From Lytechinus pictus (Eukaryota; Echinodermata; Echinoidea; Temnopleuroida; Toxopneustidae), in NCBI RefSeq assembly GCF_037042905.1, contig NC_087257.1, positions 21,677,001 to 21,741,000 of the forward strand: a DNA stretch of 64,000 nt. The letters are read 5' to 3'. Position numbers and translations under genes: made by a program. Positions 23,043 to 33,499 of this stretch are shown here, in pieces. Positions within the stretch are counted from its first letter, which is position 1, and every line of letters begins with the position of its first letter. Below the pieces are notes generated by a model. The model did no database searches. It was not told where the DNA came from and saw nothing but the letters and a program-made list of their open reading frames with translations.

Positions 23043-23625
23043 CACTTTCGTCCTCAAATTAACAACACCTCGAAAACATAATGCAACAACTGGCATCTAA
23101 CTCAGCTTGCATGCTGATTTGAATTACTAAGACTATACTAGTAATCGTCATGATTACAATTTCTAAAGAACATTACTCTCGTATAATTTTTATAACATGT
23201 ATAATGGTTGCATATTCATGAAACATCAATATTATTTTGACATCTTAGTGGTCGTATGTCAGTTACACTGAACTGAACAATGCATTTCCTTAATAATTAG
23301 AATTATGAAACGATAATCAAAACATTGAATTATCGAATCTTAGAAATTGAGTTATCATTCAACGTGATAACTGTAAGATTTTGCTTGCGTACTGCAAGCA
23401 AAACCATGGACCTTGAGATAGGCGAAAACAGAGCTAAACCAAATAAGGAAAATTCTCTGAAATTCCTATCCGACCCCATTAAGGCGATCGAGCAAACAAA
23501 GAAAATAGCTCCAAGGTCATCCTACGTTTTTACTAATCCTTTCCGATTTTTGTACAGAAATAAATTGTTTGACCCCCTAAAATATGGTTTTATAAATCTC
23601 TGCGATAAAATAATTCTTGGGGGAA
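23043..23625. other. Spacer between A1 and B1A2 of the DIRS-like element
   Basis: This 583-bp spacer contains a plus-strand ORF, antisense to the other genes of the element, with an ATG at 23404 and an end at 23654 inside B1. Its product (starts MDLEIGENRAKPNKENS) is not recognised. A non-ATG extension would lengthen it to 109 codons. It could be chance. Confidence 0.45.
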
Positions 23626-23928
23626 AAAATATGCTACTGCCCTGTATGGTGTGATGACCGCGAATGAAAGCTAACCCGAAATCTCCCTTCCACCTAACAT
23701 AGCAACAATAGCATGTTGCGTAATCACATGCAATTCAACATTCCCCCTCAAATGAGATAACAATTCTCTTTCTATACAATGCTAAGAGAATTTTACAATC
23801 TCATTTCAGTCTCCTTACTTCACACAAACAAAAGCAAACAAAATTGTTTGTTATATTTGTAATCAATTTGTTTAATAATTGTTTTACTCTTGGGAGAGTG
23901 CGGTCACCGACACCTCAAAAACAAATAA
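23626..23928. repeat. Internal B1-A2 junction of split direct repeats
   Basis: B1 (23626-23797) and A2 (23797-23928) abut with a shared A, producing TTTTACAATCTC at the join. This is the junction expected of a circular intermediate of tyrosine-recombinase retrotransposons. Confidence 0.9.
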
Positions 23929-24289
23929 TGCGAGGTAAAAGATCGAATGGGATCAAGAGGAGTAATTATACTAACTAGTATTAACTATAGTATTAACATA
24001 TTTGTACGCCAATGTTGTACATTTGAACTTCCAAACTATTAAAAGTACAACCGTGAAAGTATTTGCTCTTTGTCTTTACGCGTGAAAAACCAGAGTAAGA
24101 CAAATGTGACGAAAAATCTATTACCATTTTCAGCACAGTGAAAATTAAAACAAAATTATTCCATACAAACAAAATCAGCACGAAAGAGCTGGACCTTTTG
24201 ACATATGATTAAAACGTTATAATTCAGAGCTTCATTGCTCTTGTAACGGATATTTTGCTGGAAATTGAACCTTTTCAGTATATCCTTTG

Positions 24290-24840
24290 CCGTGCAAAAC
24301 ATCTCTCATTAACGAAGCTTGAAGCGGCTTCCGATGCTCGGCCAGCTCGTAAACTGTGCGTTCCGAGTGTGGAAGGATATAGAAGACGAAGATCAGACAA
24401 AGATGTGTCCTGACCTCCTTTATCTGCTACCAGCTGAGCTAAGTCTGAAGACGTAGCTGGTTCTTTTGGTGATTTTGATTTAGCTAGGCTTCAACGAGAT
24501 TGATCAACGGCCGATTTGATGATAGAGCTATCAGTAGGAGGTGGTGAGATATCGGCCAGAGTGTGTGCCTATCGTATACTATGGCGGTGTCGATCGGAGA
24601 AATGCTTGCTGCATATTTCGCCAAGTGTTGAACGTATAAGACTAGATGTACTGGCCTCACGGGAAATGCCTGTAGATCGTGTTGGTTTGTGAATAACTTC
24701 GAACGCTTCCAGCCACCCAAGTACTTGCCCATAGTAGCAGGTGCCTTGGACTTCAAAACGGAATCTTGTGGAGAGGACGTTAACTCAAGAAGATACATGT
24801 TGGTTGTAATCTTTGTGTCTGAAGAACTGATTCGGCCCAT
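24290..24840 (-). pseudogene. Tyrosine recombinase (YR) remnant of the DIRS-like element
   Basis: The N-terminal core-binding part is open from 24840 to 24484, including VLKSKAPATMGKYLGGWKRS and VRPVHLVLYVQHLAKYAASI, typical of DIRS/Ngaro recombinases. The frame then shifts. Further along the minus strand, DLAQLVADKGGQDTSLSDLR leads abruptly into LGTHSLRAGRASEAAS. That last piece holds the catalytic H-x-x-R (HSLR, codons at 24358-24347). The part carrying the first catalytic Arg seems deleted between the two, and the terminal nucleophilic Tyr was not located. The protein would be inactive. Confidence 0.8.
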
Positions 24841-25299
24841 GTTCCAGAGATAAGAACTTTATTCTGAAAAATAAATGGCAGTAAATGAAGTTGCAAATCG
24901 GGACAATTTTCTGACAAGACTAATTTTCGGACGTGTGTACGGCTATCATTGCCTTCTTTGATACCAAAAACAAAGGATTACACAGCTTAAGATAATACTT
25001 AAGAGTTGGAAATATTTGCAATATGTATCGCTGCCGATTTATCGATCAAGATGTGGAAGACAATTGCTCGAACTATAAATGATATAGTTTCGCCGTATTG
25101 GCTAAACCTGAAATTATTATTGTTTAATTTATCAAACAAATTTCAAAGATAATGTCGTAGGTCATATAATAAAAACACGGAATATCGACATCCAATCTTT
25201 GACTCTGAATATCAGCATATAATATATCGCAATTGTAATCCAAATTATATAACTCAGTTCGTCAACAATACAACTACATAAGACTTCATGACGTCAATC

Positions 25300-25690
25300 T
25301 TTGTATAAGCATGTACCGCTCATGGGCTAAAATCCATAACTGTCTTTGTATAAGATCCATTACTATTTTGTATAAGCATTTGCCGCTCATGGGCTAAAAT
25401 CCATAACTGTCTTTGTATAAGATCCATTACTATTTTGTATAAGCATTTGCCGCTCATGGGCTAAAATCCATAACTGTCTTTGTATAAGATCCATTACTAT
25501 TTTGTATAATCATGTGCCGCTCATGGGCTAAAATCCTTAACTGTCTTTGTATAAGATCCATTACTATTTTGTATAAGCATGTGCCGCTCATGGGCTAAAA
25601 TCCATAACTGTCTTTGTATAAGATCTATTATTAAGTATGTGCCGCTCATGGGCTAATAATGTGCCGCTCGTGGGCTAAGATCTATAACCG
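25300..25690. repeat. 67-bp tandem repeat array
   Basis: The landmark CATGGGCTAAAATCC recurs at 25321, 25388, 25455, 25522 and 25589, exactly 67 bp apart, followed by two shortened units at 25647 and 25669. Each unit also contains CATAACTGTCTTTGTATAAG. Units are nearly identical, so expansion was recent. It lies inside the DIRS-like element between RNase H and YR. Confidence 0.92.
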
Positions 25691-25839
25691 TCTCTCATGG
25701 ACACGGTATACTTCGAGTGCAAAGTATTTGTAATTCTGAAAATTAAATCAATCATATACCATACAAAATGATATAGTATTTAATTTTGTCTGTCATGGAT
25801 CCGAAATTTACAAATAGTTATAACGTATCATGCAATCGT

Positions 25840-26770
25840 AAAAGTTTTTTGTGTCTGAGCCTTCAGAAATAAATTCAAATTCATTCAAATTATCATATTG
25901 TCACTCGTTGACAAGAGGAGTGGAATCATGCCGTTGGAAAGTTATATCTCAAAACGATTAATTTGAAAAGTAGTGGACCGTTAAACAAACGTTTGTCTGA
26001 TTTAGTATGCGTAAATCTTGAATGGTAGGCAGCACGATGGTGCTAATAAAAAAATCCGAAAATGACCGAAATCTGGCGAAGGAACTGGCCAAAAGGCAGT
26101 CTAGGGCAATTGAGGCACTGTGACAGTACCGATTGTAATCCAAAAAAGGTTTTTGTGTCTGAGCCTTCAGAAATTAATTCAAATTAATTCAAATTACCAT
26201 ATTATCACTCGTGGACAGGAGGACCATTTGAAAGTCATGTCTCTAAACGAATAATTTGAAAAGTAGTGGACCGTTAAACAAACGCTTGCCTGATTTGTAC
26301 CCAATAACCTGCCCTCTGCGTAGTATGCGTAAATCTTGAATGGTAGGCAGCACGATGTGTGCTAACAAAAAATTCCGAAAATGACCGAAGTCTGGCGAAA
26401 GGACTGGCCAAAAGGTAGTCAAGGGCCATTGAGGCACTATGACAGTACCGATTGTAATCGTAAAGTTTTTTGTGTCTGAACCTTCAGAAATAATTCAATT
26501 TAATTCAAATTACATATTGTCGCTCGTGGACAAGAGTGGACTCATGTCATTGGAAAGTCACATCTCAAAACGATTAATTCGAATAGTGGGCCGTTAAACA
26601 AACGCTTGTCTGGTAGTATGCATACTAGTAAATCTTGAATGGTAGGCAGCACGATGTGTGCTAACAAATTTATTTATTTATTTATTATTATTATTTTTTT
26701 TTTAAATGACCGATGTCTGGCGAAAGGACTGGCCATTGAGGCACTATGACAGTACCGATTGCTTTATACT
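25840..26770. repeat. ~305-bp tandem repeat, three copies
   Basis: GTGTCTGA(G/A)CCTTCAGAAAT starts copies at about 25851, 26155 and 26472. Each copy continues with CGTAAATCTTGAATGGTAGG and ends near GACAGTACCGATTG. Minus-strand ORFs over copies 1 and 2 (25958-26143, 26243-26437) share LPTIQDLRI, so the unit may derive from the element's own coding sequence. Copy 3 has a deletion and an ATTT/T-run interruption near 26668-26704. Confidence 0.85.
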
Positions 26771-27363
26771 TCATCATGTGTTTTTCGGCATTCAATACTA
26801 TATACAGACACCGGTGGGCATACCCAATTGTTCTTCCCGGCCCAGTCTTGCGTGAAACAATCGGCAGGTTCGCAACTGGAATTCCAGTACTTCAATTGAA
26901 ACGTGGTAATTGTGAATTGTAATGTGATGCAAACCTATCTTCCGAGTGTGGACCGAAACATCTATCGATCATTACGAATAATTTACGATTTAAAGACCAA
27001 TCATCTGGATCAATGATTCTATACTTCATTCATCTGCCCGCTGGTTTGAATCGCACGGAAGCCATTCTGGCTCGAAAGTAACATTGAATTCCAGACATGT
27101 GTTGTATAATTGAATACTCAAAATTCATATGCAAAAAAGAATTAGTGCTAGCACTGAAATTATTCTGTACGCATTTTGGCTGTCGGAATACCTTTTCAAC
27201 TTATGACCAGATAGTTTTGGTCCCAAGGATCTTAGAACATAAAGAATAGCACGAAGTTCACGGTTTGTTGAACTTAATTTCCTTTTGTTCTGATTCGGAC
27301 CGAAGACTATAGAAAAGAGTGAATCGTTGAATTTTACTGAAAAATCCGCCGTAACCCGAACCG

Positions 27364-27787
27364 CTAGCGACTAATTATATTGCTGAAGTAGCAAAAAGAA
27401 AAGACTTGATGGTTGCCCATTGACGGAAACCAAGTTGTGCCAAAATTAAAGTTCGACCTTAGTACCTGCGGACAACAAAACTCCACCTGACCAGGAATCA
27501 CGTGACTCCACAGTCCTGCACATGTGTATTGAGAAAAGCCTGGCGAGGGACCCAATGGCTTCGAATTCTAAAATGATTAAACCAGCAGTGCGTGCAATTT
27601 CTCGAACAGAGACAAATTGGGTGGGGGCAGTCAAAAGATGACTGATGGAATCTTGTGTTTTCTGTATCTTTTCTCTGGTAGGGAAAATTGCATAGAAACT
27701 GTATAAATCAGCAAGCCTAACCATTGACCCGATTGTTGGGGGAGTAAAAAGGCTTTTAGACTCGCTAGCTGACTTTAAGTCTGACAA
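27364..27787 (-). pseudogene. RNase H-region fragment of the DIRS-like pol
   Basis: Two overlapping minus-strand frames carry a DIRS/Ngaro-like thumb/RNase H segment: PTREKIQKTQDSISHLLTA, then SVREIARTAGLIILEFEAIG and SLARLFSIHM. In this superfamily the pattern I recall is that of the connection before RNase H. The catalytic RNase H acidic residues were not located. A frameshift near 27550 separates the ORFs. Confidence 0.7.
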
Positions 27788-27839
27788 GCCAAAATCTTTT
27801 CAAACAATCTGACTTGCAGCGAGAGCAGATACCTATCGG

Positions 27840-28353
27840 AATGACTTGAAATTCCGTCGTCGATATAAAGAATTGCGCTATGGCCCATAGAACGCTATCT
27901 TGTGACTAATGGCCTCAGCATTTTCGTGAAACAATGACTAGCTGTATTGAGACCTTTTGAATGGTAAAACAGAAAATGCAAAGTAACGGGTGCCAAACTC
28001 CCCAAATTCCCATCTAAAACCTAAGAATATTTACATCTGATGTGGTTCAGTATGGTAATAACCGGATTCCAAATCGAAAGTGAAGAAAAAGAAATTACGT
28101 GAAAACATGTCCGCCAAAATTCGAAGTTCCTCGTATTTGAACTTATATGTGTGAATTGGTATACGTGTCTTAAGTCTAACACAAGTCGAAGTTTCTTTCC
28201 TTCCGATACCGTTAACGGATTAACAACATCAGTGGTGGAGAAAAATGCTCCTTTATATTTCCCGTTTCTAGGAGCTTTTACAACGAAATCTGAATGATTT
28301 AGGCTAGATCTGTTATTTTTCAAATATGCCCTAGGTGTCAGGGTCGTAATCAT
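27840..28353 (-). pseudogene. Reverse transcriptase fragment (DIRS-type) with YIDDG box
   Basis: The 5' part is open at 28353-28021 and includes VVNPLTVSEGKKLRLVLDLR, the conserved opening of DIRS/Ngaro RT. The frame then breaks, and about 100 codons of fingers/palm are degenerate. Palm catalytic residues persist at 27867-27853 as YIDDG, preceded by RSMGHSAIL. A TAG lies three codons before SMGHS. Several stops exclude activity. Confidence 0.82.
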
Positions 28354-28421
28354 GTTAATTGAACGGATAACATAACCATGATTTCAGATGTCTTTCACAA
28401 AATGTCGGTGGATTAAAATGA

Positions 28422-28745
28422 TCATACCAGTAATTTACATCGTTTCAAAAGGCCTACAGCCCCGACAGATTCTAAATTCAACATGGAAGATTTAGTCTCG
28501 TAATCTTTTCCAAATGATAAACAAATATTTTCGATACTTATCTTTCCAATCTTATGGTTTGTTTCCTCCTTGAAGTGCACCTCCGCTTCTCTGAGAACGC
28601 TGGAACTTTCCGTTATCGATAAATTTGGTGACTTCTTCGATATTTCCACACCCGTCTTCGTTGAGATCGAATTGGCGCTGACAGCCTTTTTCTTAAATAT
28701 TTTAGAGGTTGTCTTAGCACCATTCACTGCAGCGTCGAGCTGCAT
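28422..28745 (-). pseudogene. Pre-RT / gag-like ORF of the DIRS-like element
   Basis: An ATG at 28745 opens 107 codons, lysine/serine-rich and ending shortly before the RT frame. Its place between the terminal repeat and RT is where DIRS-type elements carry gag or a linker. No zinc knuckle is visible. Continuation NPPTFCERHLKSW in another frame (about 28410-28370) suggests a frameshift joins it to the RT. Confidence 0.5.
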
Positions 28746-28897
28746 GCTGGATTCTTCAGATAATAAAAATATTCGCTTTTCAGCTTTTCCAATTTAGAAT
28801 CTAGGACTATATAGCAACAAAGTCCAGATTCACCAACGCTGCATTGGGGTTGGAGTTACTAAACTCCGATTTGTATCCATTATGTAGTTAAGAGCGG

Positions 28898-29069
28898 AAA
28901 ATATGCTACTGCCCTGTATGGTGTGATGACCGCGAATGAAAGCTAACCCGAAATCTCCCTTCCACCTAACATAGCAACAATAGCATGTTGCGTAATCACA
29001 TGCAATTCAACATTCCCCCTCAAATGAGATAACAATTCTCTTTCTATACAATGCTAAGAGAATTTTACA
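28898..29069. repeat. Split direct repeat B2
   Basis: This 172-bp segment looks identical to B1 at 23626-23797. It begins AAAATATGCTACTGCC and ends AGAGAATTTTACA, directly abutting the polypyrimidine tract. It is the other terminus of the DIRS-like element. Confidence 0.9.
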
Positions 29070-29435
29070 TTCTTCTTCTTTATCCTCCTCGTTATTCTCC
29101 TTCTTCTTCCTCTCATTGTTCTTCTCCTTCTTTCTCCTTTTCTTCTTCTTTCTTCTTCTTAATTTTCTTTATTCTTCGTCTCCTCTTCTTCCTCCTCCTC
29201 CTCCTTCTTTTTCTCCTTCTTCTTTCTTCTTCTCCTATTTTCTTCTCCTTCTTTTCTTCTTCATCTTTATTTTTTTCTCTATTATTTTTCTCCTCGTCCT
29301 CCTTCTTTTTTTTTCTTCTTTTTTTCATTTTTCTTCTTCTTTTTCTTTCTTTCTTTCTTTCAATCTTCTTCTCTTCCACCTCTTCTACTTCTTCTCCTCC
29401 TCCTCCTCTTTCGCCTTTGCCTCCTTCGTGTTTGT
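29070..29435. repeat. CTT/CTC polypyrimidine tract
   Basis: About 365 bases are almost wholly C and T, built from CTT, CTTTT and CTCCTC units. The DIRS-like element ends exactly at its left edge. Long ORFs over it encode Ser/Phe/Leu or Lys/Arg/Glu low complexity on opposite strands and are spurious. Confidence 0.9.
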
Positions 29436-29971
29436 CGATAGTCTGATTGAATGATTGATTGAATTTATTCTTCTTCATTTCAAACAAACTTACAAAGTAA
29501 GTAGGAACAAATCAGAATATAGATAACAGAAATGAAAAAAGGGAACTCACTGGAAAGCATCGCTTGTTTATGTGAGTCCCCTGAAATAGAATTAATAACT
29601 GATTAAGATTTATCAAATACAAATAGAAATTAACAATGTTCAATAGAATAATTGAAAAGTACTAATGGGGTCAAGCTTCGTATGTTTATGCACTATGCAC
29701 TGTCTGAGATATGCACTTGCTTATATAACGTTACAAGATTTTACATACGAGTATAGCACCCCGAAATATCTTAACAATAAATTGCAATCGAATTGGCTGA
29801 CGATAACAACTGAATAGCCTTTGACATAATTATGCCAGAGTTAACATGATTAAATGAACTTAATTGAAATGCAGCCACACTGTTTTTCAAACGTTATTTA
29901 ACTCACTTGTGCGTAGAATAATAGTTTACATTTTATATTTATTAGCAACTTTTTTTTATAATTATCGATTC
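29436..29971. other. Non-coding stretch
   Basis: It begins with a degenerate ATTGATTGAAT-type repeat that could be a LINE 3' tail. Otherwise nothing is recognisable. Confidence 0.4.
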
Positions 29972-30090
29972 CAGCAAGGTCGACAAAATAATACTTGTCT
30001 TGTTTTATACCTAACTTAACTCCATATTTATTAAACATGGAGTTAAGTTAGGTATAAAACAAGAGAAGAATTATCTTGTCAACCTTGCTG
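29972..30090. repeat. Long hairpin, 54-nt arms and 11-nt loop
   Basis: Arms 29972-30025 and 30037-30090 pair with only a few mismatches; the inner 27 base pairs (for example CTAACTTAACTCCAT against ATGGAGTTAAGTTAG) look perfect. Pairing continues weakly outward. It is either a small foldback MITE or a source of a hairpin RNA. No second copy was noticed in the window. Confidence 0.85.
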
Positions 30091-30627
30091 AAATCCGAAT
30101 CTAGGCCTACTTGTCAAAATATAATTAAAACATGCATATTATTTCCCTTTATAACTCCAAAGCCAGAATGAAAGCCCATATATGAGCTTCTGTATAATTG
30201 ATTTGTTAGTCCTTTATCTTTACTATGTCATATAAATCTATTCATGTCCAGTTTTTGGAGAGAATCCAAGGACATTTTTACCATCTTAAAGAAAGAAATG
30301 ATGAAATAATGAAAATGCAATTTGTATGAAACTTTAATTGATACTTCAGTAGAAACTCAATTACCTGCCCCAGTTTGAAATCATGAGACATGTTGCTGTG
30401 ACGCGGATGGGATTATAGAATAGATGAATAAATTGTATATTCCATTTGGAAGGTTGCAACTAATGGGGTGAGGTGTTTGATTCATCAGCTCAGATTATAT
30501 TCATTCTCTCCCAAAAAACCTTGAGCCTCAGGAAAGGATCTAACACTTCTGTTTCTCCGTCTGGTCCTTAATTACTTAAATTTCCAAAGGAGAATTAAAT
30601 TGCCTGCAAGATTCTGGTCGATCTCTT
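30091..30627. other. Non-coding stretch
   Basis: Unique-looking AT-rich DNA without a supported gene, splice-site pair or repeat. Confidence 0.4.
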
Positions 30628-30830
30628 CACAGCAAAACCTGTGGTGTTGATTGGTGTGACAACACATTTTACTCTGGTGTTAAATGTTTGGTGTTATCAA
30701 CACAAATGGGTGTTATCACAAAACCTTTGGTTGTAACTCTCATACATACTCTTTGGTGTTATGTTCAATATTTATGGTGTAATTTGAACACCTCAGGGTG
30801 CGGTCTTCTAGGTACACCAAGTGTTGTCAG
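30628..30830 (-). mobile_element. GTGTTA-rich MITE (copy 1)
   Basis: Its reverse complement parallels 34381-34614: GAGGTGTTCAAATTACACC, then GTTACAACCAAAGG, and a CACCACAGGTTTTGCTGTG end. The unit is dense in TAACACC/GGTGTTA motifs that can pair with one another. No coding content. Confidence 0.7.
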
Positions 30831-30996
30831 TTTAAAGCCCCAGATTTTGCAACACTATACTGTCGGCAAATCCGGTCTATATAAAAGAGTATATTCTATT
30901 TTTAAAAGTCAATTTTTATTTGGATGTTATTCCTTTGTCGCCCAGTGAATTGCCATTTACTTAAATATATAAAAGAGCGTTGTAGATACAATGAAT
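30831..30996. other. Short non-coding gap
   Basis: No feature is recognised between the two MITEs. Confidence 0.4.
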
Positions 30997-31247
30997 CATA
31001 ACTGTACGCAGCGGGGGTGGGGGGCAATTGCCCCCCCCCCCCCCGACATTTTGGAAACTTACATTTTTTTAACTGAATTTTTTTACAAAATTCACCCAAA
31101 GTATGCACGATATCCTATTATTTCACTTTACAAAATGCAATTGCGCCCTAATGACTAGCTCCTCGCTTCGCTCCCTCGCTTCTGAGCTTCCCCCGAAAAA
31201 TTTTACACGTCCTGCCCCCAGCAAAAAAAAATCTGCGTACGGCTATG
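30997..31247. mobile_element. MITE with GTACGCAG tips and G-run/C-run core
   Basis: Left tip CATAACTGTACGCAG is inverted at the right as CTGCGTACGGCTATG. Just inside are a G-run and a C-run of about 15 (31010-31045), then TCCTCGCTTCGCTCCCTCG near 31160. This layout (inverted tips, homopolymer G/C tract) recurs at 31893-32128 and 55850-56019. Confidence 0.6.
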
Positions 31248-31884
31248 AATTGTTGGAGGCTTAAGTGCTATACTGGGATCGATTCCATAACTTTCGTATA
31301 CAGTATGTGATTAGGTGCCTATAAGACCACTCAACAGAAGTATCGGCTTTTTCTACCCTGCAAACCCCTCTCCACCCCCAATTAAATCGTCGTTTCTGTC
31401 CGTAATCCATGGTGATCTAGAAAGTTTGACTTTTCACTCGTGGAAACTAAAGAGGACATGTCTGCAGCCCTTCAATAAAATGCTACTACCTAAACCGTGT
31501 CCCCATTCCGTCCCCGACTCTTAGGGTGCCTTTCATGTAATACCTTATCAGTGACTTTCGCTGACAAAGTTACGCTCAGCAAATCAGAAGCGATGGTTCA
31601 GTAGCTTAAACGTAATTCATAGAGGTAAATCGCGAACGAGTTGAGTCATGAAACGAACCCTGGTTTGAAATTCTGCCTAATCAATCAAACTCTCATTGTA
31701 TCGGTGATCCGAAATCTATACCAAGCCCGGTAGTGATTATTTTGAATACATCTTGATGGATTGGTATATCGTCATCTCATAATAATCAAGGGGCCCCAGT
31801 TTCTCGAAACCACCATGCACGAGTCTATTAGATCTCTCATTAACCCATAGAAACATATTGAACTCACTCTCATGTTGATCTACA
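31248..31884. other. Non-coding stretch
   Basis: CTTATCAGTGACTTTCGCTG near 31547 resembles a palindromic repeat tip, and GGGGCCCCAGTTTC near 31790 may be another. Neither has a clear partner. No gene. Confidence 0.35.
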
Positions 31885-31892
31885 TAAACTAG

Positions 31893-32128
31893 CAGTGGCG
31901 TACAGATGGGGGGGGGGGGGGGTGTGCTGCCCCCCCAAAAAAAAGTAAAGAGAAGGGTACAATATGTAATTTTCTAAATATTATGTCAAAATCTATCACA
32001 AAATTTGATTCTTAAAATAAAAATGTCGAAATGTAAGCTCGCTTGCCAATTTTCATAAATTTAAGTTACGCAATACACTATCTCTAGCCCCCCCCCCTTG
32101 ATTTTTTTTTTTGCTCATTACGCCACTG
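31893..32128. mobile_element. hAT-like MITE with 8-bp target duplication
   Basis: The tips are CAGTGGCGTA on the left and TTACGCCACTG on the right. They are flanked by TAAACTAG (31885-31892) and TAAACGAG (32129-32136), a 7/8 match, fitting the 8-bp duplication of hAT transposons. Tip sequence CAGTGGCG is likewise hAT-like. Inside the ends sit a G-run (about 31910-31921) and C-runs. It has no ORF and is non-autonomous. Confidence 0.8.
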
Positions 32129-32574
32129 TAAACGAGGATAGAATTAGATTTCATTCATTTTCCGTCGAGAAAATGCAAACATTACAAATTCAAATATCTA
32201 CATACTTTTTAATCAAACATTAAAGTACAATAATAGAAATATTCAGTAATCAAATCAGTGACTGAATTTAAAACGTAACCAATCTGACTAAGCTAAGGAA
32301 AGAAAAAAGTATCAAAGCGGAGGATACTTGCCTAAACAGCAGTGTTTGTTAAAGAATCATGCCCCCGTGACTTAGTTTCAACGTAAGCATGGAAAATAAT
32401 ATTTTTACAATAATTAACGGAGACAAAACAAAGGTATGAATTTTTAGACAAAAAAGAAATCATCAAGTCTTAAGTTCATGAACATTCGTACGCGTGTTTC
32501 ATTGGTTGAAAATAAAGTTGAGATCGATTTTTTTAGTTGTGTTTGATCGCAACTCATTCTGCAACAGACCCCAG

Positions 32575-32735
32575 AGCCCCAGAACACAAAGGTTAGCAAT
32601 TAATTGCTTAATTTGAAAGGACAATGCTGATTGGTTCCTCGTCAGTCTCCTTAGCAAAATGCGCATGCAACGCTGCTCTTGATAGGTCATTTAATTTAGC
32701 AATTATTAATCGCTAACCTTTGTGTTACGGGGCCC
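32575..32735. mobile_element. MITE, GTAACACAAA family (copy 3)
   Basis: The left end GCCCCAGAACACAAAGGTTAG is inverted at the right as CTAACCTTTGTGTTACGGGGC. The arms continue GCAATTAATTG / AATTATTAATCG. It is the best preserved copy here of the family at 3369-3499 and 10660-10788. Confidence 0.75.
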
Positions 32736-33499
32736 AAATCAGTTCATAATTCCATTGTTAATTCAAGCTCATTTCTTTCGAGAAAGGGAAGAATGGATGA
32801 GTAACTACAAAGTCTTCAGTAAACAAAATAATTATCGTAACATATCATCGCAAAGTTTCAGCTTACTACTGCAAGCCTTTTAAAAACAACAGAAACCTCT
32901 CCCATATTAGAATTTTGATGAAGATTATCTTTAATTTTGTGTCGACAGCGTGTCATTAAAACGCCTTGTGCAGTTATAATGCTGGCATCTGTACACTGAT
33001 GCTAAACTATCGCATTTGCAAATCCCTGTTTATTATTACTCGGAGGCAAACTGCTAATAAACTTATGCCATTTTCATCAGACATATCACACAATAAAGTG
33101 ATAACTGTTCGAGGCCGCTCTCTTCATGTTAGCAGAAAACAATATATTACAAAAAAATTACAACCGGCATAATATGATTTCGAAAATTGCAATTTTCTTA
33201 TTATTCAGATGCTTTGCTTAGGACTATGATAGAACAAAATATTCCTTTGAAGAAAACATGTATTTGCCTAGAGCTGAATATTTCATTTTCAGCATCTCCA
33301 TAATAAGGACAAATGCATCACCACAGGGGAGACTGTCTTTTAAGATTTCCAATGTAAAAAAGGGGAAACTCGTGGAAAAGAAAAAAGAGGAATCGTTATT
33401 GGAAATAGTGTACTGGTTCGTGCAAGTAATCATTTTAAATTAAAACAAATTACGCCACATTCACATCTATCCTCAATTCCTTGAAAATATTTCATATTC
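32736..33499. other. Non-coding stretch
   Basis: No gene is supported. Overlapping ORFs on both strands near 33224-33443 are short and lack recognisable motifs. Confidence 0.4.

Larger units (their letters stand above)
22911..29069 (-). mobile_element. DIRS-order (PAT/Ngaro-type) tyrosine-recombinase retrotransposon, coding-defective
   Basis: Direct repeats are split in the pattern diagnostic of PAT/Ngaro-type DIRS elements. In plus coordinates, A1 is 22911-23042, B1 23626-23797, A2 23797-23928 and B2 28898-29069; B1 and A2 share one base at their junction. Both A copies (132 bp) and both B copies (172 bp) look identical by eye. Read on the minus strand the order is terminal repeat, gag-like/pre-RT segment, RT with YIDDG (27867-27853), RNase H, tyrosine recombinase with HSLR (24358-24347), internal repeat junction, spacer, terminal repeat. 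All reading frames are interrupted. Tandem arrays expand the RNase H-YR interval. No target-site duplication is expected for such elements, and none is seen. DIRS vs PAT vs Ngaro cannot be separated without a phylogeny. Confidence 0.88.

Noticed and set aside
22911-23928. LTR pair from an ordinary LTR retrotransposon
   Set aside because: The A copies are separated by under 1 kb and the B copies by 5.3 kb in an A...BA...B order, which fits split direct repeats and not LTRs; RT and HSLR recombinase motifs also fit DIRS.
25300-25690. CRISPR-like array
   Set aside because: The 67-bp period has no unique spacers; the whole unit is repeated, and the genome is eukaryotic.
29051-29487. Overlapping ORFs of 112-131 codons on both strands
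   Set aside because: They are translations of the CTT/CTC tract, giving Ser/Phe/Leu or Lys/Arg/Glu low complexity in every frame.
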